From positions 27,534-91,533 of the forward strand of contig CALFSK010000021.1 in NCBI GenBank assembly GCA_937916845.1: a stretch of DNA of 64,000 nt. Reading direction: 5' to 3'. Shown here piece by piece: positions 1 through 11,900 of the stretch. Under the pieces are notes generated by a model. The model was not told the DNA's origin. It searched no databases and was given only the letters and a program-made list of their open reading frames with translations. Each line of letters opens with the position of its first letter. Position 1 is the stretch's first letter. Origin of the DNA: an uncultured Lactobacillus sp. GTDB taxonomy: Bacteria > Bacillota > Bacilli > Lactobacillales > Lactobacillaceae. The translations under genes were made by a program, and so were the position numbers.

Positions 1-733
1 TATCCCGTTCGACCCGAAGACGAGTTCCGTGACTAAGGGTGAAAGTTTGCTTGATACGCTAAAAACGGTTCAAGCGATTGGCGTTGACTTAGCGGTTATC
101 CGGCATCCGCACGACCGCTATTATGAACCACTGGTCGATGCGAACTTGTCAATGAGTTTGATCAATGCCGGCGATGGGAGTGGTCAACATCCTTCGCAAT
201 CCTTACTTGATATGATGACGATCTATGAAGAGTTTGGTCACTTTGACGGGTTAAAGATCGCCATTATCGGGGACTTAGCACATTCACGGGTCGCACGTTC
301 GAACATGGAACTCCTGACGCAGCTTGGGGCAACGGTCTACTTCAGCGGTCCTAAAGTTTGGTATAACGCTGAATTTGCGGCGTACGGTGAGTACTTACCG
401 ATTGATGAATTAGTTGGCAGCATGGACGTCATGATGTTACTGCGGGTTCAACACGAACGGCTAAATGAATCCAGTGATGAAACGTTTGACGCCGAAGCGT
501 ATCACCAACAATACGGGCTGACGATGGCCCGGGGTGCTCAAATGAAGCCAAGTGCCATCATCATGCACCCGGCACCGGTCAACCGTGGGGTCGAATTAGC
601 CAGCGACTTAGTTGAAGCACCCCAATCACGAATTTTTCAACAGATGACGAACGGTGTCTTTGTCCGCATGGCAATGATTTCAAACGTACTTGTACACCAA
701 GGGTTATTGCGGCCCGCACAATTGGAGGATTAA
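1..733 (+). CDS. pyrB: Aspartate carbamoyltransferase catalytic subunit, 5'-truncated
   Basis: Joins carbamoyl phosphate to aspartate, the committed step of UMP synthesis, in the cytoplasm. The frame is open from base 2 and begins inside the family's carbamoyl-phosphate site ([13 protein letters not shown]), so the first roughly 70 residues lie outside the window; the GTG at 29 is an internal valine, not a start. Later family signatures are visible: [13 protein letters not shown] (aspartate/carbamoyl-phosphate binding) and [10 protein letters not shown] near the C-terminus. It ends 2 nt before pyrC, consistent with one operon transcript. PyrR attenuation would act upstream of the window and cannot be seen here. 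Confidence 0.97.
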   Translation, partial: IPFDPKTSSVTKGESLLDTLKTVQAIGVDLAVIRHPHDRYYEPLVDANLSMSLINAGDGSGQHPSQSLLDMMTIYEEFGHFDGLKIAIIGDLAHSRVARSNMELLTQLGATVYFSGPKVWYNAEFAAYGEYLPIDELVGSMDVMMLLRVQHERLNESSDETFDAEAYHQQYGLTMARGAQMKPSAIIMHPAPVNRGVELASDLVEAPQSRIFQQMTNGVFVRMAMISNVLVHQGLLRPAQLED

Positions 734-735
734 CG

Positions 736-2028
736 ATGACAACTTTAATTAAAAACGCGCAGATTTTGGTGAATCATCACTTAGAATTAAACGACCTTTT
801 GATTGAAGATGGCCGAATCAAAGCAATTGGTCACCAACTTAACGAACAGTATGGCGCCGCTGACCAAGTGATTTGTGCCGACAAGCATTTTGTGAGTCCT
901 GGATTGGTGGACGTGCACGTTCATTTACGCGACCCTGGTCAAACTGCGAAGGAAACGATTGAAACCGGGACGTTGGCGGCGGCTCACGGTGGTTTCACAA
1001 CGGTCGGGGCCATGCCAAACGTTGACCCGGTACCCGATACGCCAGAACGGGTTGCGGCGATGGTCGCAGCGAACCAAGCAAAGGCCCACGTCCACGTTGC
1101 TCAGTATGCAAGTATTACGACGGGGCGGACGAGCGAAGAACTTGTTGATTTTGAAGGTGTCAAACGCGCTGGTGCCTTTGCGGTCAGCAATGACGGCTCC
1201 GGGGTCCAAACGGCGGGAACGATGTATCAAGCAATGTGTGGTGCTGCTAAGGCTGGACTACCATTGGCTGCCCACGTGGAAGACGATTCCTTGTATCAAG
1301 GCGGCGTCATGAATGCCGGACCAACCGCTGAACGGTTAGGGTTACCGGGCATTAATAATGTTTCGGAAGCGGCCCAAGTCGCACGGGACGTGATGCTTGC
1401 AGAGGCAAGCGGCGTGCACTACCACGTCTGCCATGTTTCGACGGCGGAAAGCGTCCGGGTGATTCGGCATGCAAAAGAAGCTGGCATCAACGTGACCTGT
1501 GAAGTTTCCCCCCATCACTTGTTATTAACGGATGAAGATATCACGATGGATAATCCAATGCTCAAGATGAACCCACCGCTGCGGTCGCCTAAAGACCGGT
1601 CAGCGTTAGTCGCCGGCTTGTTGGATGGCACGATTGACTTTATTGCGACGGACCACGCCCCACATACCGACGCTGAAAAGCAGGGGAGCATGAAAACGGC
1701 GGCGTTTGGCATTACCGGCATCGAAACGGCCTTTGCAACCATGTACACCGCTTTGGTTAAGACGCGGTTACTGAGTTTAGGACAATTAATTGAATTGATG
1801 AGTACGAAGCCTGCGCAGTTATTTGGTTTAAAAGACGCTGGACAGTTAAAAGTTGGGGCACCGGCTGATTTAGCAATCATCGACCTTGACCATGAGTACG
1901 AAATTAAAGCGGAACAGATGTTATCTAAAGGACATAATTCACCATTTATCGGCTGGCACGTGTACGGTAACGTGCTGATGACCTTAGTGGACGGCCAAGT
2001 GGTTTACGGAAAGGACCAGCAAAAATGA
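736..2028 (+). CDS. pyrC: Dihydroorotase
   Basis: Zinc amidohydrolase that cyclises carbamoyl-aspartate to dihydroorotate. Its 430 residues match the long type I (Gram-positive) form. Metal-ligand motifs are in order: [10 protein letters not shown] (about residue 58), [10 protein letters not shown] (about 230), and ATDHAPH (about 305) carrying the catalytic aspartate. ATG start 2 nt after the pyrB stop with GGAGG just before it. The stop overlaps the pyrAA start by 4 nt (ATGA), a layout that suggests translational coupling. Confidence 0.97.
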   Translation: MTTLIKNAQILVNHHLELNDLLIEDGRIKAIGHQLNEQYGAADQVICADKHFVSPGLVDVHVHLRDPGQTAKETIETGTLAAAHGGFTTVGAMPNVDPVPDTPERVAAMVAANQAKAHVHVAQYASITTGRTSEELVDFEGVKRAGAFAVSNDGSGVQTAGTMYQAMCGAAKAGLPLAAHVEDDSLYQGGVMNAGPTAERLGLPGINNVSEAAQVARDVMLAEASGVHYHVCHVSTAESVRVIRHAKEAGINVTCEVSPHHLLLTDEDITMDNPMLKMNPPLRSPKDRSALVAGLLDGTIDFIATDHAPHTDAEKQGSMKTAAFGITGIETAFATMYTALVKTRLLSLGQLIELMSTKPAQLFGLKDAGQLKVGAPADLAIIDLDHEYEIKAEQMLSKGHNSPFIGWHVYGNVLMTLVDGQVVYGKDQQK

Positions 2029-3119
2029 AACGATACTTAGTACTAGCCGATGGCACGATTTATCCGGGCACCGGGTTTGGCGCACCGGCGGCCACAGTTG
2101 GCGAACTGGTTTTTAGCACTGGGATGAGTGGGTACCAAGAATCCATTACTGATCAGTCATATAACGGCGAAATCTTGATGTTTACTTACCCATTAATTGG
2201 AAATTATGGTATTAACCGCGACGACCATGAATCGATTAAGCCGACTTGTAAAGGGGTCGTGGTTCACGAAGTTGCACGGCGGGCCAGCAATTGGCGCAGC
2301 GAAATGTCACTAGATGACTATTTAAAACAAAATCAAATTCCAGGAATTACCGATATTGATACGCGGGCGGTCACAAAACACATTCGTGAAAAGGGTTCGA
2401 TGAAAGCCACCATCGTGGACGAAGTTTTACCAGATACGGTGGAGCGGCTACGCGTGACGGAACTTGGAAAAGCCGTGGTTGCGGAAAGTTCGACAACCAA
2501 TGCTTATCCTAACCCGGCAACGGGGCCAAACGTGGTCGTGGTCGACTTTGGCTTAAAACACTCAATTTTACGTGAGTTAGCCAAGCGGCACTGTAACGTT
2601 ACGGTCTTACCGTACAACACGACGGCTTCTGAAATTATGGCATTGAACCCAGATGGGGTAATGCTCACAAACGGCCCTGGCGACCCGAAAGACGTACCAA
2701 GCGCGCTACCGATGATTCGGGAAGTGGAAAAGCACATTCCGTTGTTTGGAATTTGTTTAGGTCACCAGTTATTCGCCTTAGCAAACGGTGCGGACACCTT
2801 TAAGATGAAATTTGGTCACCGTGGGTTCAATCACCCGGTCCGTGAAATTGCGACTGGTCGGATTGATTTTACGTCACAAAACCACGGTTACGCGGTTTCG
2901 CGCGAATCCTTAGCGAAGACTGACCTGATGATTACCCACGAAGAAATTAATGATGACACTGTCGAAGGGGTACGGCACCGCGATTACGCCGCCTTTTCCG
3001 TGCAGTATCATCCGGACGCTGCACCGGGTCCTCACGATGCAGACCATATTTTTGACGAATTCATTGACTTAATGGCGGCCCATCAAGTGGCCCGGAAAGG
3101 AAGCAAGTTCAATGCCTAA
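2025..3119 (+). CDS. pyrAA: Carbamoyl-phosphate synthase, glutamine-hydrolysing small subunit
   Basis: Releases ammonia from glutamine and channels it to the PyrAB subunit. It has an N-terminal CPSase small-subunit domain (about 1-140) and a class I glutamine amidotransferase domain (about 170-355) with nucleophile Cys in [10 protein letters not shown] and the triad His in SVQYHPD. The third triad residue is usually Glu (HPE); here codon GAC gives Asp ([10 protein letters not shown]). The rest of the domain is intact, so it is probably active. It overlaps pyrC by 4 nt and pyrAB by 8 nt, fitting co-translation of the two subunits. Also called carA. Confidence 0.97.
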   Translation: MKRYLVLADGTIYPGTGFGAPAATVGELVFSTGMSGYQESITDQSYNGEILMFTYPLIGNYGINRDDHESIKPTCKGVVVHEVARRASNWRSEMSLDDYLKQNQIPGITDIDTRAVTKHIREKGSMKATIVDEVLPDTVERLRVTELGKAVVAESSTTNAYPNPATGPNVVVVDFGLKHSILRELAKRHCNVTVLPYNTTASEIMALNPDGVMLTNGPGDPKDVPSALPMIREVEKHIPLFGICLGHQLFALANGADTFKMKFGHRGFNHPVREIATGRIDFTSQNHGYAVSRESLAKTDLMITHEEINDDTVEGVRHRDYAAFSVQYHPDAAPGPHDADHIFDEFIDLMAAHQVARKGSKFNA

Positions 3120-6100
3120 ACGCACAGATATTCATAAGATCATGGTGATTGGTTCTGGCCCGATTATTATTGGCCAAGCGGCTGAATTTGATTATTCTGG
3201 CACGCAGGCTTGCTTAGCCTTAAAGGAACTCGACTATGAAGTCGTCTTAGTTAACTCAAATCCGGCGACCATTATGACGGATAAAGAAATTGCTGACCAA
3301 GTTTACTTGGAGCCCATTACCTTAGAGTTTGTGTCGCAGATTCTGCGCAAGGAACGTCCCGATGCCATCTTACCAACTTTAGGGGGGCAACAAGGCCTGA
3401 ACATGGCGATGGAGCTATCAAAGTCTGGAATTTTGAAAGAACTTAAGATTGAACTCCTTGGAACCAAGCTAACGGCGATTGACCAAGCTGAAGACCGGGA
3501 ACAATTTAAAGACTTGATGGAAGAACTCGGTGAACCAGTGCCAGCTTCTGGGATTGCGCACACGGTTGAAGAAGCACTAGCTTTCGCTGAAAAATCCGGT
3601 TACCCAGTCATCGTACGGCCCGCATTCACCATGGGCGGTACCGGTGGTGGGATTGCGGAGACGGCTAAGGAATTACACGACATCGCTGAAAATGGCCTGT
3701 CACTTTCACCCGTGACCCAAGTGTTGATTGAACAAAGTATTGCGGGCTATAAGGAAATTGAGTTTGAAGTGATGCGTGACGCCGCCGATAACGCGATGGT
3801 CGTCTGCAACATGGAAAACTTTGACCCGGTCGGTATTCATACCGGGGATTCCATTGTTTACGCGCCCGTTCAAACGTTGGCGGACCGCGAAGTCCAAATG
3901 CTACGGGATGCGTCATTAAAAATTATTCGCGCACTGAAAATCGAAGGAGGCTGTAACGTTCAGCTCGCCCTTGATCCGGATAGCTTCAAGTATTACATCA
4001 TTGAAGTTAACCCCCGGGTCAGTCGTTCTTCAGCGTTAGCGTCTAAGGCAACCGGGTATCCGATCGCAAAGATGGCGGCTAAAATTGCGGTGGGCTTGCA
4101 CCTCGATGAGATTAAAAACCCAGTTACGGGAACGACCTACGCCGAATTTGAACCGGCTTTAGACTACGTGGTTTGCAAAATTCCACGCTGGCCATTCGAT
4201 AAGTTCACGAAGGCGGACCGGCGTCTCGGGACGCAGATGAAGGCGACCGGTGAAGTTATGGCCATTGGTCGTAACATCGAAGAAGCCACTTTAAAGGCGG
4301 TACGTTCCTTAGAAATTGGGGTTCACCACGTTGAAGAACCCGCACTAGCAAGTGTGGATGACGACGAATTAAGCGATAAATTAATTCATGCTCAGGATGA
4401 CCGCTTGTTCTATTTGGCAGAAGCCATCCGGCGCGGTTATACGATTGAAGATTTAGCCGAATTAACGAAGATCAACGTCTTTTTCTTAGACAAGTTATTA
4501 CACATCGTTGAAATTGAACGGGCGTTAAAGACTAACGTGGACGATTTGGACATTTTAACAACGGCTAAACGAAACGGCTTTGCTGACCAAGCGGTGGCAG
4601 ACTTCTGGCATGAAAGTGCTGACGCAGTTCGGCAGTTCCGTGAAAGTCATCAGTTAAAACCGGTTTATAAGATGGTTGATACTTGTGCGGGTGAATTTGA
4701 GTCGACGACGCCGTACTATTACGGCACTTATGAATTTGAAAACGAAAGTATCGTGGACAAAAAGCCGTCGGTCCTCGTCCTAGGCTCTGGTCCGATTCGA
4801 ATTGGCCAAGGGGTCGAGTTTGATTACGCCACGGTGCATTCAGTCAAAGCGATTCAAAAAGCGGGTTACGAAGCGATTATTATGAACAGTAATCCCGAAA
4901 CGGTTTCGACGGACTTCTCAGTCTCCGATAAGTTGTACTTTGAACCGCTGACCCTTGAAGACGTGTTAAACGTCATCGAATTAGAACAACCCCGCGGTGT
5001 CATCGTACAATTTGGGGGCCAAACGGCGATTAACTTAGCGCAACCCCTTGCTGACCGCGGCGTTAAAATTTTAGGAACGAGCGTGGCGGATGTCAACCGC
5101 GCTGAAGACCGGGATGAGTTCGATAAGGTCATTAAATCGTTACAAATTCCACAACCAGCCGGAGATACGGCCAGTGATGAAGCCACGGCCTTAGCAATTG
5201 CCGATCGACTCGGCTATCCGGTTCTCGTTCGACCAAGTTACGTCTTAGGTGGTCGGGCAATGGAAATCGTTAAGAAACGTGCGGATTTGGATCACTACAT
5301 GCATAACGCCGTCAAAGTTTCACACGACCATCCGGTGTTGGTTGACCGGTACTTAGTCGGTAAAGAGTGTGAAGTGGATGCCATCTGTGATGGTGAGACC
5401 GTGGTTATTCCAGGAATTATGGAACACATTGAACGTGCCGGGGTCCATTCTGGTGACTCAATGGCCGTTTACCCACCACAATCGCTATCCACGGACGTGC
5501 AAGCGCAAATCATTAAATATACGGAACAACTGGCCGTCGCGTTGAACTGTGTCGGGATGATGAACATTCAGTTTGTGATTCACGAAGAACAAGTTTACGT
5601 GATTGAAGTTAATCCACGGGCGAGCCGGACGGTGCCATTTTTGAGTAAGGTCACCGACATTCCAATGGCGCAAGTTGCAACTAGGGTCATCCTAGGGCAA
5701 TCACTCAAGGAGCAAGGGTATCAAACGGGCTTAGTGAAAGCGGGCGACATGGTGCACGTTAAGGCGCCGGTCTTCTCCTTCTCGAAACTCAACCGTGTGG
5801 ATAGTTTGCTAGGACCAGAAATGAAGTCGACCGGTGAAGTTATGGGGTCTGACCGAACGATGGCTAAGGCATTATACAAGGCATTTGAAGCCGCTAAACT
5901 ACACGTACCAAGTAATGGAAATATCTTGTTCACGGTTCGTGATGATGACAAGCCGGAAGCCTTCAAGTTGGCGCAACGGTTCCACGCGCTGGGTTATCAG
6001 TTATTGGCAACAACGGGCACGGCGAGCTACTTAACTGATAACGGGTTACCAGTGACGGTGGTTAAAAAGATCGACAGCGGTGAAGATGATTTACTTCACC

Positions 6101-6288
6101 AAATGGAAGCCGGTCAAGTTCAAGCCGTTGTCAACACGGTTTCTGACGAAGAACATGCGGCCGACGATGGGACGCTAATTCGGAATACGTCGATTGAACA
6201 TGGGATTCCGTTATTTACGTCGTTAGACACGGTCGCAGCGATTTTACAAGTTCGCGAATCACAATCATTTGTCACGCAGGCATTATAG
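3112..6288 (+). CDS. pyrAB: Carbamoyl-phosphate synthase large subunit
   Basis: Makes carbamoyl phosphate from bicarbonate, ammonia and 2 ATP. The 1058 residues are the usual length. Two homologous halves are visible, each opening with a glycine-rich motif ([21 protein letters not shown] near 10, [19 protein letters not shown] near 555) and each with an ATP-grasp metal site ([34 protein letters not shown]). An MGS-like allosteric domain (about 930-1058) is where UMP/PRPP effectors bind in relatives. It starts 8 nt inside pyrAA; pyrD follows after 12 nt. Also called carB. Confidence 0.98.
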   Translation: MPKRTDIHKIMVIGSGPIIIGQAAEFDYSGTQACLALKELDYEVVLVNSNPATIMTDKEIADQVYLEPITLEFVSQILRKERPDAILPTLGGQQGLNMAMELSKSGILKELKIELLGTKLTAIDQAEDREQFKDLMEELGEPVPASGIAHTVEEALAFAEKSGYPVIVRPAFTMGGTGGGIAETAKELHDIAENGLSLSPVTQVLIEQSIAGYKEIEFEVMRDAADNAMVVCNMENFDPVGIHTGDSIVYAPVQTLADREVQMLRDASLKIIRALKIEGGCNVQLALDPDSFKYYIIEVNPRVSRSSALASKATGYPIAKMAAKIAVGLHLDEIKNPVTGTTYAEFEPALDYVVCKIPRWPFDKFTKADRRLGTQMKATGEVMAIGRNIEEATLKAVRSLEIGVHHVEEPALASVDDDELSDKLIHAQDDRLFYLAEAIRRGYTIEDLAELTKINVFFLDKLLHIVEIERALKTNVDDLDILTTAKRNGFADQAVADFWHESADAVRQFRESHQLKPVYKMVDTCAGEFESTTPYYYGTYEFENESIVDKKPSVLVLGSGPIRIGQGVEFDYATVHSVKAIQKAGYEAIIMNSNPETVSTDFSVSDKLYFEPLTLEDVLNVIELEQPRGVIVQFGGQTAINLAQPLADRGVKILGTSVADVNRAEDRDEFDKVIKSLQIPQPAGDTASDEATALAIADRLGYPVLVRPSYVLGGRAMEIVKKRADLDHYMHNAVKVSHDHPVLVDRYLVGKECEVDAICDGETVVIPGIMEHIERAGVHSGDSMAVYPPQSLSTDVQAQIIKYTEQLAVALNCVGMMNIQFVIHEEQVYVIEVNPRASRTVPFLSKVTDIPMAQVATRVILGQSLKEQGYQTGLVKAGDMVHVKAPVFSFSKLNRVDSLLGPEMKSTGEVMGSDRTMAKALYKAFEAAKLHVPSNGNILFTVRDDDKPEAFKLAQRFHALGYQLLATTGTASYLTDNGLPVTVVKKIDSGEDDLLHQMEAGQVQAVVNTVSDEEHAADDGTLIRNTSIEHGIPLFTSLDTVAAILQVRESQSFVTQAL

Positions 6289-6300
6289 GAGGGCTTATAC

Positions 6301-7218
6301 ATGGGACGGTTAACAGTAGATTTAGCGGGGGTCACGTTAAAAAATCCAGTCATGCCGGCGAGCGGAACGGCTGCGTACGGTCAGAGTATGGCGACGCAGT
6401 TAGACTTAAGTGCGTTAGGTGGACTTGTGATCAAATCAACGACCGCCGAACCCAAGGTGGGCAATCCCCGACCGACAACGGCCGAAACAACTGCTGGTTG
6501 GTTGAATGCCATTGGGTTGAAAAACCCTGGTATTGACAACGTTTTAGCCGAAAAGTTACCATGGCTGGCAACGAATTATCCCGAATTACCAATTATTGGG
6601 AGTGTGGCTGGTGGCAGTTTTGACGAGTACGTGGCGGTTGCTAAAAAGATGGCAACGGCACCCAATGTCAAATTACTAGAAATCAATATTTCGTGTCCAA
6701 ACGTGGCTCATGGTGGGCTAGCGTTTGGAACGGATCCAGCGACGGTTGAAAAGTTGACGCGTCAAATTGTGGATGTCGTGGATAAGCCAGTTTTCATGAA
6801 GTTAACACCGAATGTGACGGATATTGTACCAGTTGCACAGGCCGCTGAAGCTGGTGGTGCCAACGGGTTAACCATGATCAATACGTTAACAGGAATGGGA
6901 ATCGACTTAGCGACCCGCAAGCCAATTCTGGCCAACGGTACCGGTGGCCTATCTGGTAAAGCCATTCACCCGCTGGCGGTCCGAATGATTCACCAAGTTC
7001 GTCAGCAGACCAAGTTACCGATTATTGGGGTTGGCGGGGTCTTCACGCCGGACGACGTTTTGGAATTTTATCTGGCGGGCGCAAACGCCGTACAAGTAGG
7101 GGCAGCGACGTACGGTCACCCAACGGCTTGTACTGATATTATTGCGGGCCTACCCGCAGCGATGGATAAGTACGGTATTAGTAGTCTTCAGACACTGATT
7201 TCGGAGGTACAAGGATGA
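6301..7218 (+). CDS. pyrD: Dihydroorotate dehydrogenase, catalytic subunit
   Basis: FMN enzyme oxidising dihydroorotate to orotate; 305 residues. The active-site loop reads NISCPNVAHGG, with the catalytic cysteine of soluble class 1 enzymes; length and loop resemble the class 1B (NAD-linked) catalytic subunit. Class 1B enzymes normally pair with an iron-sulfur/FAD subunit, PyrK, encoded next to pyrD. Here pyrAB is followed by only 12 nt and then pyrD, so no pyrK is in the operon. The GGAGG ribosome site precedes the ATG by 7 nt; the stop overlaps the pyrF start by 4 nt. Confidence 0.95.
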   Translation: MGRLTVDLAGVTLKNPVMPASGTAAYGQSMATQLDLSALGGLVIKSTTAEPKVGNPRPTTAETTAGWLNAIGLKNPGIDNVLAEKLPWLATNYPELPIIGSVAGGSFDEYVAVAKKMATAPNVKLLEINISCPNVAHGGLAFGTDPATVEKLTRQIVDVVDKPVFMKLTPNVTDIVPVAQAAEAGGANGLTMINTLTGMGIDLATRKPILANGTGGLSGKAIHPLAVRMIHQVRQQTKLPIIGVGGVFTPDDVLEFYLAGANAVQVGAATYGHPTACTDIIAGLPAAMDKYGISSLQTLISEVQG

Positions 7219-7931
7219 GCCGACCAGTGATTATTGCGTTGGATTTTCCAACGGCAGAACGGGCGTTAAGCTTTTTAGACCAATTTCCAGAGGAACTACA
7301 CGTCACCGTTAAAATTGGAATGGAATTGTTTTATGCGGCTGGTCCGGCCATTGTAAAAGCTGTTCAGGAGCGGGGGCACGCCGTTTTCCTAGACCTAAAG
7401 CTCCATGATATTCCGAATACGGTAGAAGCCGCGATGCGCGTGATTGGCCAGTTAGGCGTGACTTACACGACGGTCCATGCGGCGGGTGGTCACGTGATGT
7501 TGGCTGCGGCTAAGCGCGGATTAGTCGCTGGCGCAGCGGCACAAGGACTACCAGCGCCTAAGTTACTCGCAATTACGCAGTTAACGTCAACTGATCAGAG
7601 TATCTTGAATGATGACCAGCAAATCATGGGAACGGTTCAACAAAGCGTGGTCCACTACGCTGATTTGGCAAAAGCAAGCAACTGTGACGGGGTCATTTGT
7701 TCTGCACAGGAAGTGGCTGCCATTCATGAAGCGGTCGGGGCGGACTTTTTGGGCATTACACCAGGAATTCGGCCGAAGCGTGCGCAAGCGGATGATCAGC
7801 AACGCGTGATGACTCCACAAGCCGCCGCAAAAGCGGGGAGCAACGGACTCGTTGTGGGACGGCCAATCACCCAGGCCGCTGATCCAGTTGTCGCGTACCA
7901 ACAAATTGTAAAAGAATGGAGTGGCCAATAA
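7215..7931 (+). CDS. pyrF: Orotidine-5'-phosphate decarboxylase
   Basis: Last step of UMP synthesis. It is a 238-residue TIM barrel with the catalytic DxKxxDI motif in FLDLKLHDIPNTV (about residue 60) and the phosphate-binding C-terminal loop (ITPGIRP; GLVVGRPIT). The start overlaps the pyrD stop (ATGA) and the stop shares one base with the pyrE ATG (TAATG), so pyrD-F-E are tightly coupled. Confidence 0.97.
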   Translation: MSRPVIIALDFPTAERALSFLDQFPEELHVTVKIGMELFYAAGPAIVKAVQERGHAVFLDLKLHDIPNTVEAAMRVIGQLGVTYTTVHAAGGHVMLAAAKRGLVAGAAAQGLPAPKLLAITQLTSTDQSILNDDQQIMGTVQQSVVHYADLAKASNCDGVICSAQEVAAIHEAVGADFLGITPGIRPKRAQADDQQRVMTPQAAAKAGSNGLVVGRPITQAADPVVAYQQIVKEWSGQ

Positions 7932-8569
7932 TGACTGAAATTGCAGCAACTATCGCGAGTGACCTACTATCAATTCAGGCCGTAACGTTACGGCCCAATG
8001 AACCATTTACGTGGGCGAGTGGGATTCACAGCCCAATTTATACGGATAATCGCCTGACGATTTCTTATCCCAAAGTTCGCCAACACATTGCGGCGGGAAT
8101 CGCGGATATTATTAAACGGGACTATCCAGAAGCAGAAGTCATTGCTGGGGTGGCGACAGCCGGGATTCCGCACGCCGCGTGGGTGGCGCAACTATTGGAC
8201 TTGCCATTGATTTACGTCCGCTCCAAACCGAAGGACCATGGTGCTGGTCGTCAGATTGAAGGCGTTTTGAAACCAGGGGCCAAGGTCGTTATGTTAGATG
8301 ATTTAATCTCAACTGGTGGCAGCGTGCTGCAGGCAGCCAAAGCAGTGCAGGCCGATGGTGGCGATATTCTAGCAGTGGGATCGATCTTCAGTTATGGCCT
8401 GGATGCTGCAACGGTTAATTTTGAAGCAGCTCACTTGCCGCTATTCAGTTTGTCCAACTATACGACACTGATCAAAGTTGCACGGGAACACGGTGATATT
8501 AATGATGCCGAGCTCGCTTCATTGCACACTTGGCGTCAAGATCCGCAACACTGGAATCCACAGGCTTAA
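7931..8569 (+). CDS. pyrE: Orotate phosphoribosyltransferase
   Basis: Transfers phosphoribose from PRPP to orotate, giving OMP for PyrF. The PRPP-binding signature VMLDDLISTGGS is at about residue 120. The ATG at 7931 (TAATG overlap with pyrF, protein MTEIAAT) is preferred over an in-frame upstream start at 7916 that would lie inside pyrF; it gives 212 residues, normal for the family. It is the last gene of the operon, followed by a folded repeat element and a terminator. Confidence 0.96.
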   Translation: MTEIAATIASDLLSIQAVTLRPNEPFTWASGIHSPIYTDNRLTISYPKVRQHIAAGIADIIKRDYPEAEVIAGVATAGIPHAAWVAQLLDLPLIYVRSKPKDHGAGRQIEGVLKPGAKVVMLDDLISTGGSVLQAAKAVQADGGDILAVGSIFSYGLDAATVNFEAAHLPLFSLSNYTTLIKVAREHGDINDAELASLHTWRQDPQHWNPQA

Positions 8570-8601
8570 TTGTCAAAATAAACTGTAGTTAGTTATCTAT
8601 G

Positions 8602-8752
8602 AAGTCCGGTTGGCGCTGATAACATGCGGTCGTGGGACCGGGTCAAGCCTGAGAAACGTCTTGTCCCAGACCGTCCGTGGTTTAAGGGCAGAAAAATCAC
8701 CGCCCTAAGACCACCATCACGACCGATGCTATCAGCGCCAGCCTCCGATCTG
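8602..8752. repeat. Long-stem structured repeat element, short variant (copy 1)
   Basis: An intergenic block whose ends pair: TTGGCGCTGATAACAT on the left matches ATCAGCGCCAGCC on the right as an outer stem. Inside are two further hairpins, GGG.CAAG/CTTG.CCC near 8640-8670 and a 15-position stem near 8680-8715 closed around AAAAATCA. Its inner core (TGCGGTC, TCAA.GCC, CGTCTT) aligns with the elements at 25572 and 36450. It lies between pyrE and the operon terminator, so it would be transcribed as 3' UTR. Function unknown. Confidence 0.6.
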
Positions 8753-8817
8753 TTAGAAAATGATGCTAAATTACCATTTCTGGAATGAACGAATCGAAAT
8801 AAATTATCGGTACTAAA

Positions 8818-8851
8818 AGAAACACTTAACCTGCGGGTGAAGTGTTTTTTT
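8818..8851 (+). terminator. Rho-independent terminator of the pyr operon
   Basis: AAACACTT pairs with AAGTGTTT around a 12-nt interior, followed by a T run. It is the first U-tailed hairpin after pyrE and precedes rexB. Confidence 0.8.
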
Positions 8852-8922
8852 GTCGTGAAAGTTGTGCGATAATTAAACTAAATTAAAGAGAACGTTTGTT
8901 CATATTTGAGGAGGAATTTACG

Positions 8923-11900
8923 GTGAGCTTACAATTTGTACTGGGTTCGGCGAAAGTTGATCACCGGGAGATGATGGTGCGTCAGCTAGTTAAAGCGATG
9001 ACGGCTCAACCCCAGGCGCAATTTTTTTACTTAGTTCCTAACCATGTGAAATTTGACACGGAAGTGGATGTGCTGAACCGGTTATCGCGGGAATTTGCGC
9101 AACCGGATTTATACGCACAGAGTCAGGTGCAGATTTTTTCATTTACCCGGTTGGCTTGGTACCTAATGAAAAATGAAGCCGCCTATCAAGTACCACGGCT
9201 CTCAGCTGCGGGGATTGATATGCTGTTGTATCGAATCTTACGACGCCATCAGGATGAATTGCGGCTGTTTGGGGGCGAAGTTTCTCAAACCGGGTTTATC
9301 ACTCAGTTGGCTAAAGAAGTGAACGAGTTACAAGTGGCTAATCTGCAACCGGAAGATGTCGCTCATTTAGCTGAAACGACGACCGTGGGCGATTTACAAG
9401 CTAAATTACACGATTTAGCCATTGTTTACGCGGACTTTATTGAAGCCACGGCGGGGAAATATTTAAAGCCAGCTGACTTGTTAGCCCAATTGAACGCCTA
9501 TTTGCGTCACCAAGATTTACACGGCACGCATATTTATTTGGAACAGTTCACACAGCTGTCATCACAGGAGCAGGGCCTGATTACGACCATGCTGGAACGG
9601 GGCGCGAACGTCACAATCAGCCTCGTGCTCGATCACAAGGTCACGGACCAAGTTCCTGAAAATGGGACGCTTTTTTATCAGTCAGGTCGACTGTATTATC
9701 GCCTGTACCAGTATGCGCGGGCACGGCAGATTCCAGTCTTGAATGATTTATACGCCAAAACGGTACGCGTGAGTGCCGGCTTAGCTGCTCTGGACGACTA
9801 TTGGCGTGGCGAACCACAAGCAGGTGATGGACAGGAACAACCCAACCGGAACGTGCACGTCATGCGCGCTGATAGTCGACAAAATGAGTTAGCACAAGTG
9901 GGTCGGAAGATTCGTGCGATGGTTGCGACAAAGCACGAGAATACCGCGGATGACTACCATTACCGGGACTTTCTTATTATGACGCGCCACTTAGATAGTT
10001 ATAAAACAATGTTAGCCCCGATGCTCCAGCAACTTGAAATCCCTTATTTCGTTGATTTACAGCGTTCGATGGCGGATCATCCGTTGGTTGAACTGATTGG
10101 GGCGTTGTTTGAACTAGAAGAAAACCAGTATCAATATCGTGATATTATGCGAATTTTGAAAACTGAATTAATTTTACCGCTGGTTGATGGCAAGCCGATG
10201 GACCGTAAAGCTTACCGGCAAGCCGTTGATCTGACCGAAAACTTTGTTTTGAAGAGTGGGTACAGTGGCCGGCGCTGGACGCAACGTGCGGATTGGCAAT
10301 ACTTCGAGCTGACTGAAGGCGACGCCGGGGTCGAGACGGATAAAAACGCTGGCATTGCTAAGCAGATTAATTTAATTCATCAGTTCGTTGCAAAGACGTT
10401 CCCACCGTTTTTCAAAGCCCTAAGTGCGGCTAACGATGGTCGGGCCGCCGCAACCGTACTTGTCAACTTCTTAACGCGTCAAGGGGTGACGCAACAATTA
10501 CTTGCTTGGCGGGACGCAGCGTTAGATCGTCAAGACGTGGCGGCCGCTGCCGAACCGGAACAAACGTGGCAGACTTTTTGTCAGATGTTGGATGAATACG
10601 TGGCGATTTTAGGTGATGAACCGTTTGCGTCGGAGGACTTCTTAGCCTTACTACAAGCGGGGTTTGAAGGGGCTAGTTATTCACAGATTCCATCAACGTT
10701 AGATCAGGTCTTAGTATCTGAAAGCGGAATGGTACAAAGCCAGGATCGTAAAGTCGTCTTTATGATTGGTTCGACGGACCTGGTCATGCCGGACCGAATT
10801 ATGACTAATAACTTATTGAGTGACGTGGATAAAGCGACGATGCAACCGGCGTTAAACGAATTGGGCAGTGACCATTTTCTGACCGACTCAGCGGTTGTCC
10901 AGTTAGGAAATGAAAACTTTTTAAACTACACTGCCTTTCTGAGTGCCCGGAAGCACCTGTTCTTTAGTGCGCCGTTAAAGGATGATCAGGAAACTGACTT
11001 AAATTGGTCAAACTACGTGGTCCGAATAACCCGGCACTTCAAACTGAATGAACAAACTTATTTAACAGCGCCTGACCCGGAAAGTGAAGAGGTTCGACCA
11101 TTCGTTGGCACCAAGCGCCGAACGATCAGCCACGTCATTCAGGTTTATCGTGACGTGTTAACGACTAATGCGGACCATAACCAAACGGGGGCAGCTTTAA
11201 TTAAACCAGCGCCCGTTTGGGTCTGGCTACGCCGACAATTAACACGGGATCCTGAATTTGGTCCGTTAGCCGAACGGTTGTTAGCGGGATTAAGCTACCG
11301 CAACTTGCCCGTCAACTTAACGGAAGAAAACGTGACTGCGCTGTATGGCAATCAAATTTACACCTCAATCTCGAAACTCGAGGAGTTTTATCGCAACCGC
11401 TATGCCTATTTCTTGAAGTACGGACTAAAGTTACGTGAGCGTGACGTGTTCGAGTTATCCGCTGCTAGTACCGGCGAATTTTTCCACGCCGTACTGGATG
11501 GCCTAATTAAGGCCATTCGTGCGGATCAAGTCCCACTAGCCAGTGTGGCTGATCAGGAACTTGGACAATACCTTGAAACGGTGACGAAGCGGGTCTTAGA
11601 TCAACCCCAATTTACCATTTTAACAAGTTCAAACCGGATGGCTTATATTCAACGTCAATTGATCAGTACGGTTCGTCAGATTGCGTTTGCGATTCGTAAC
11701 CAGAGTAAGCAGTCGGCTGCGCAACCAGTACAGACCGAAGTCTTGTTTGGTAACGTAGGTAAGGAACACGGTCTAAAAGCACTCGACTTTCAAATTGATG
11801 CCACCCACAGTGTACATGTTCGTGGGAAAATTGACCGCCTTGATGAGATTCAGGTTGCTGACCAGCGCTACCTCGGAATCGTCGACTATAAGTCGTCTCA

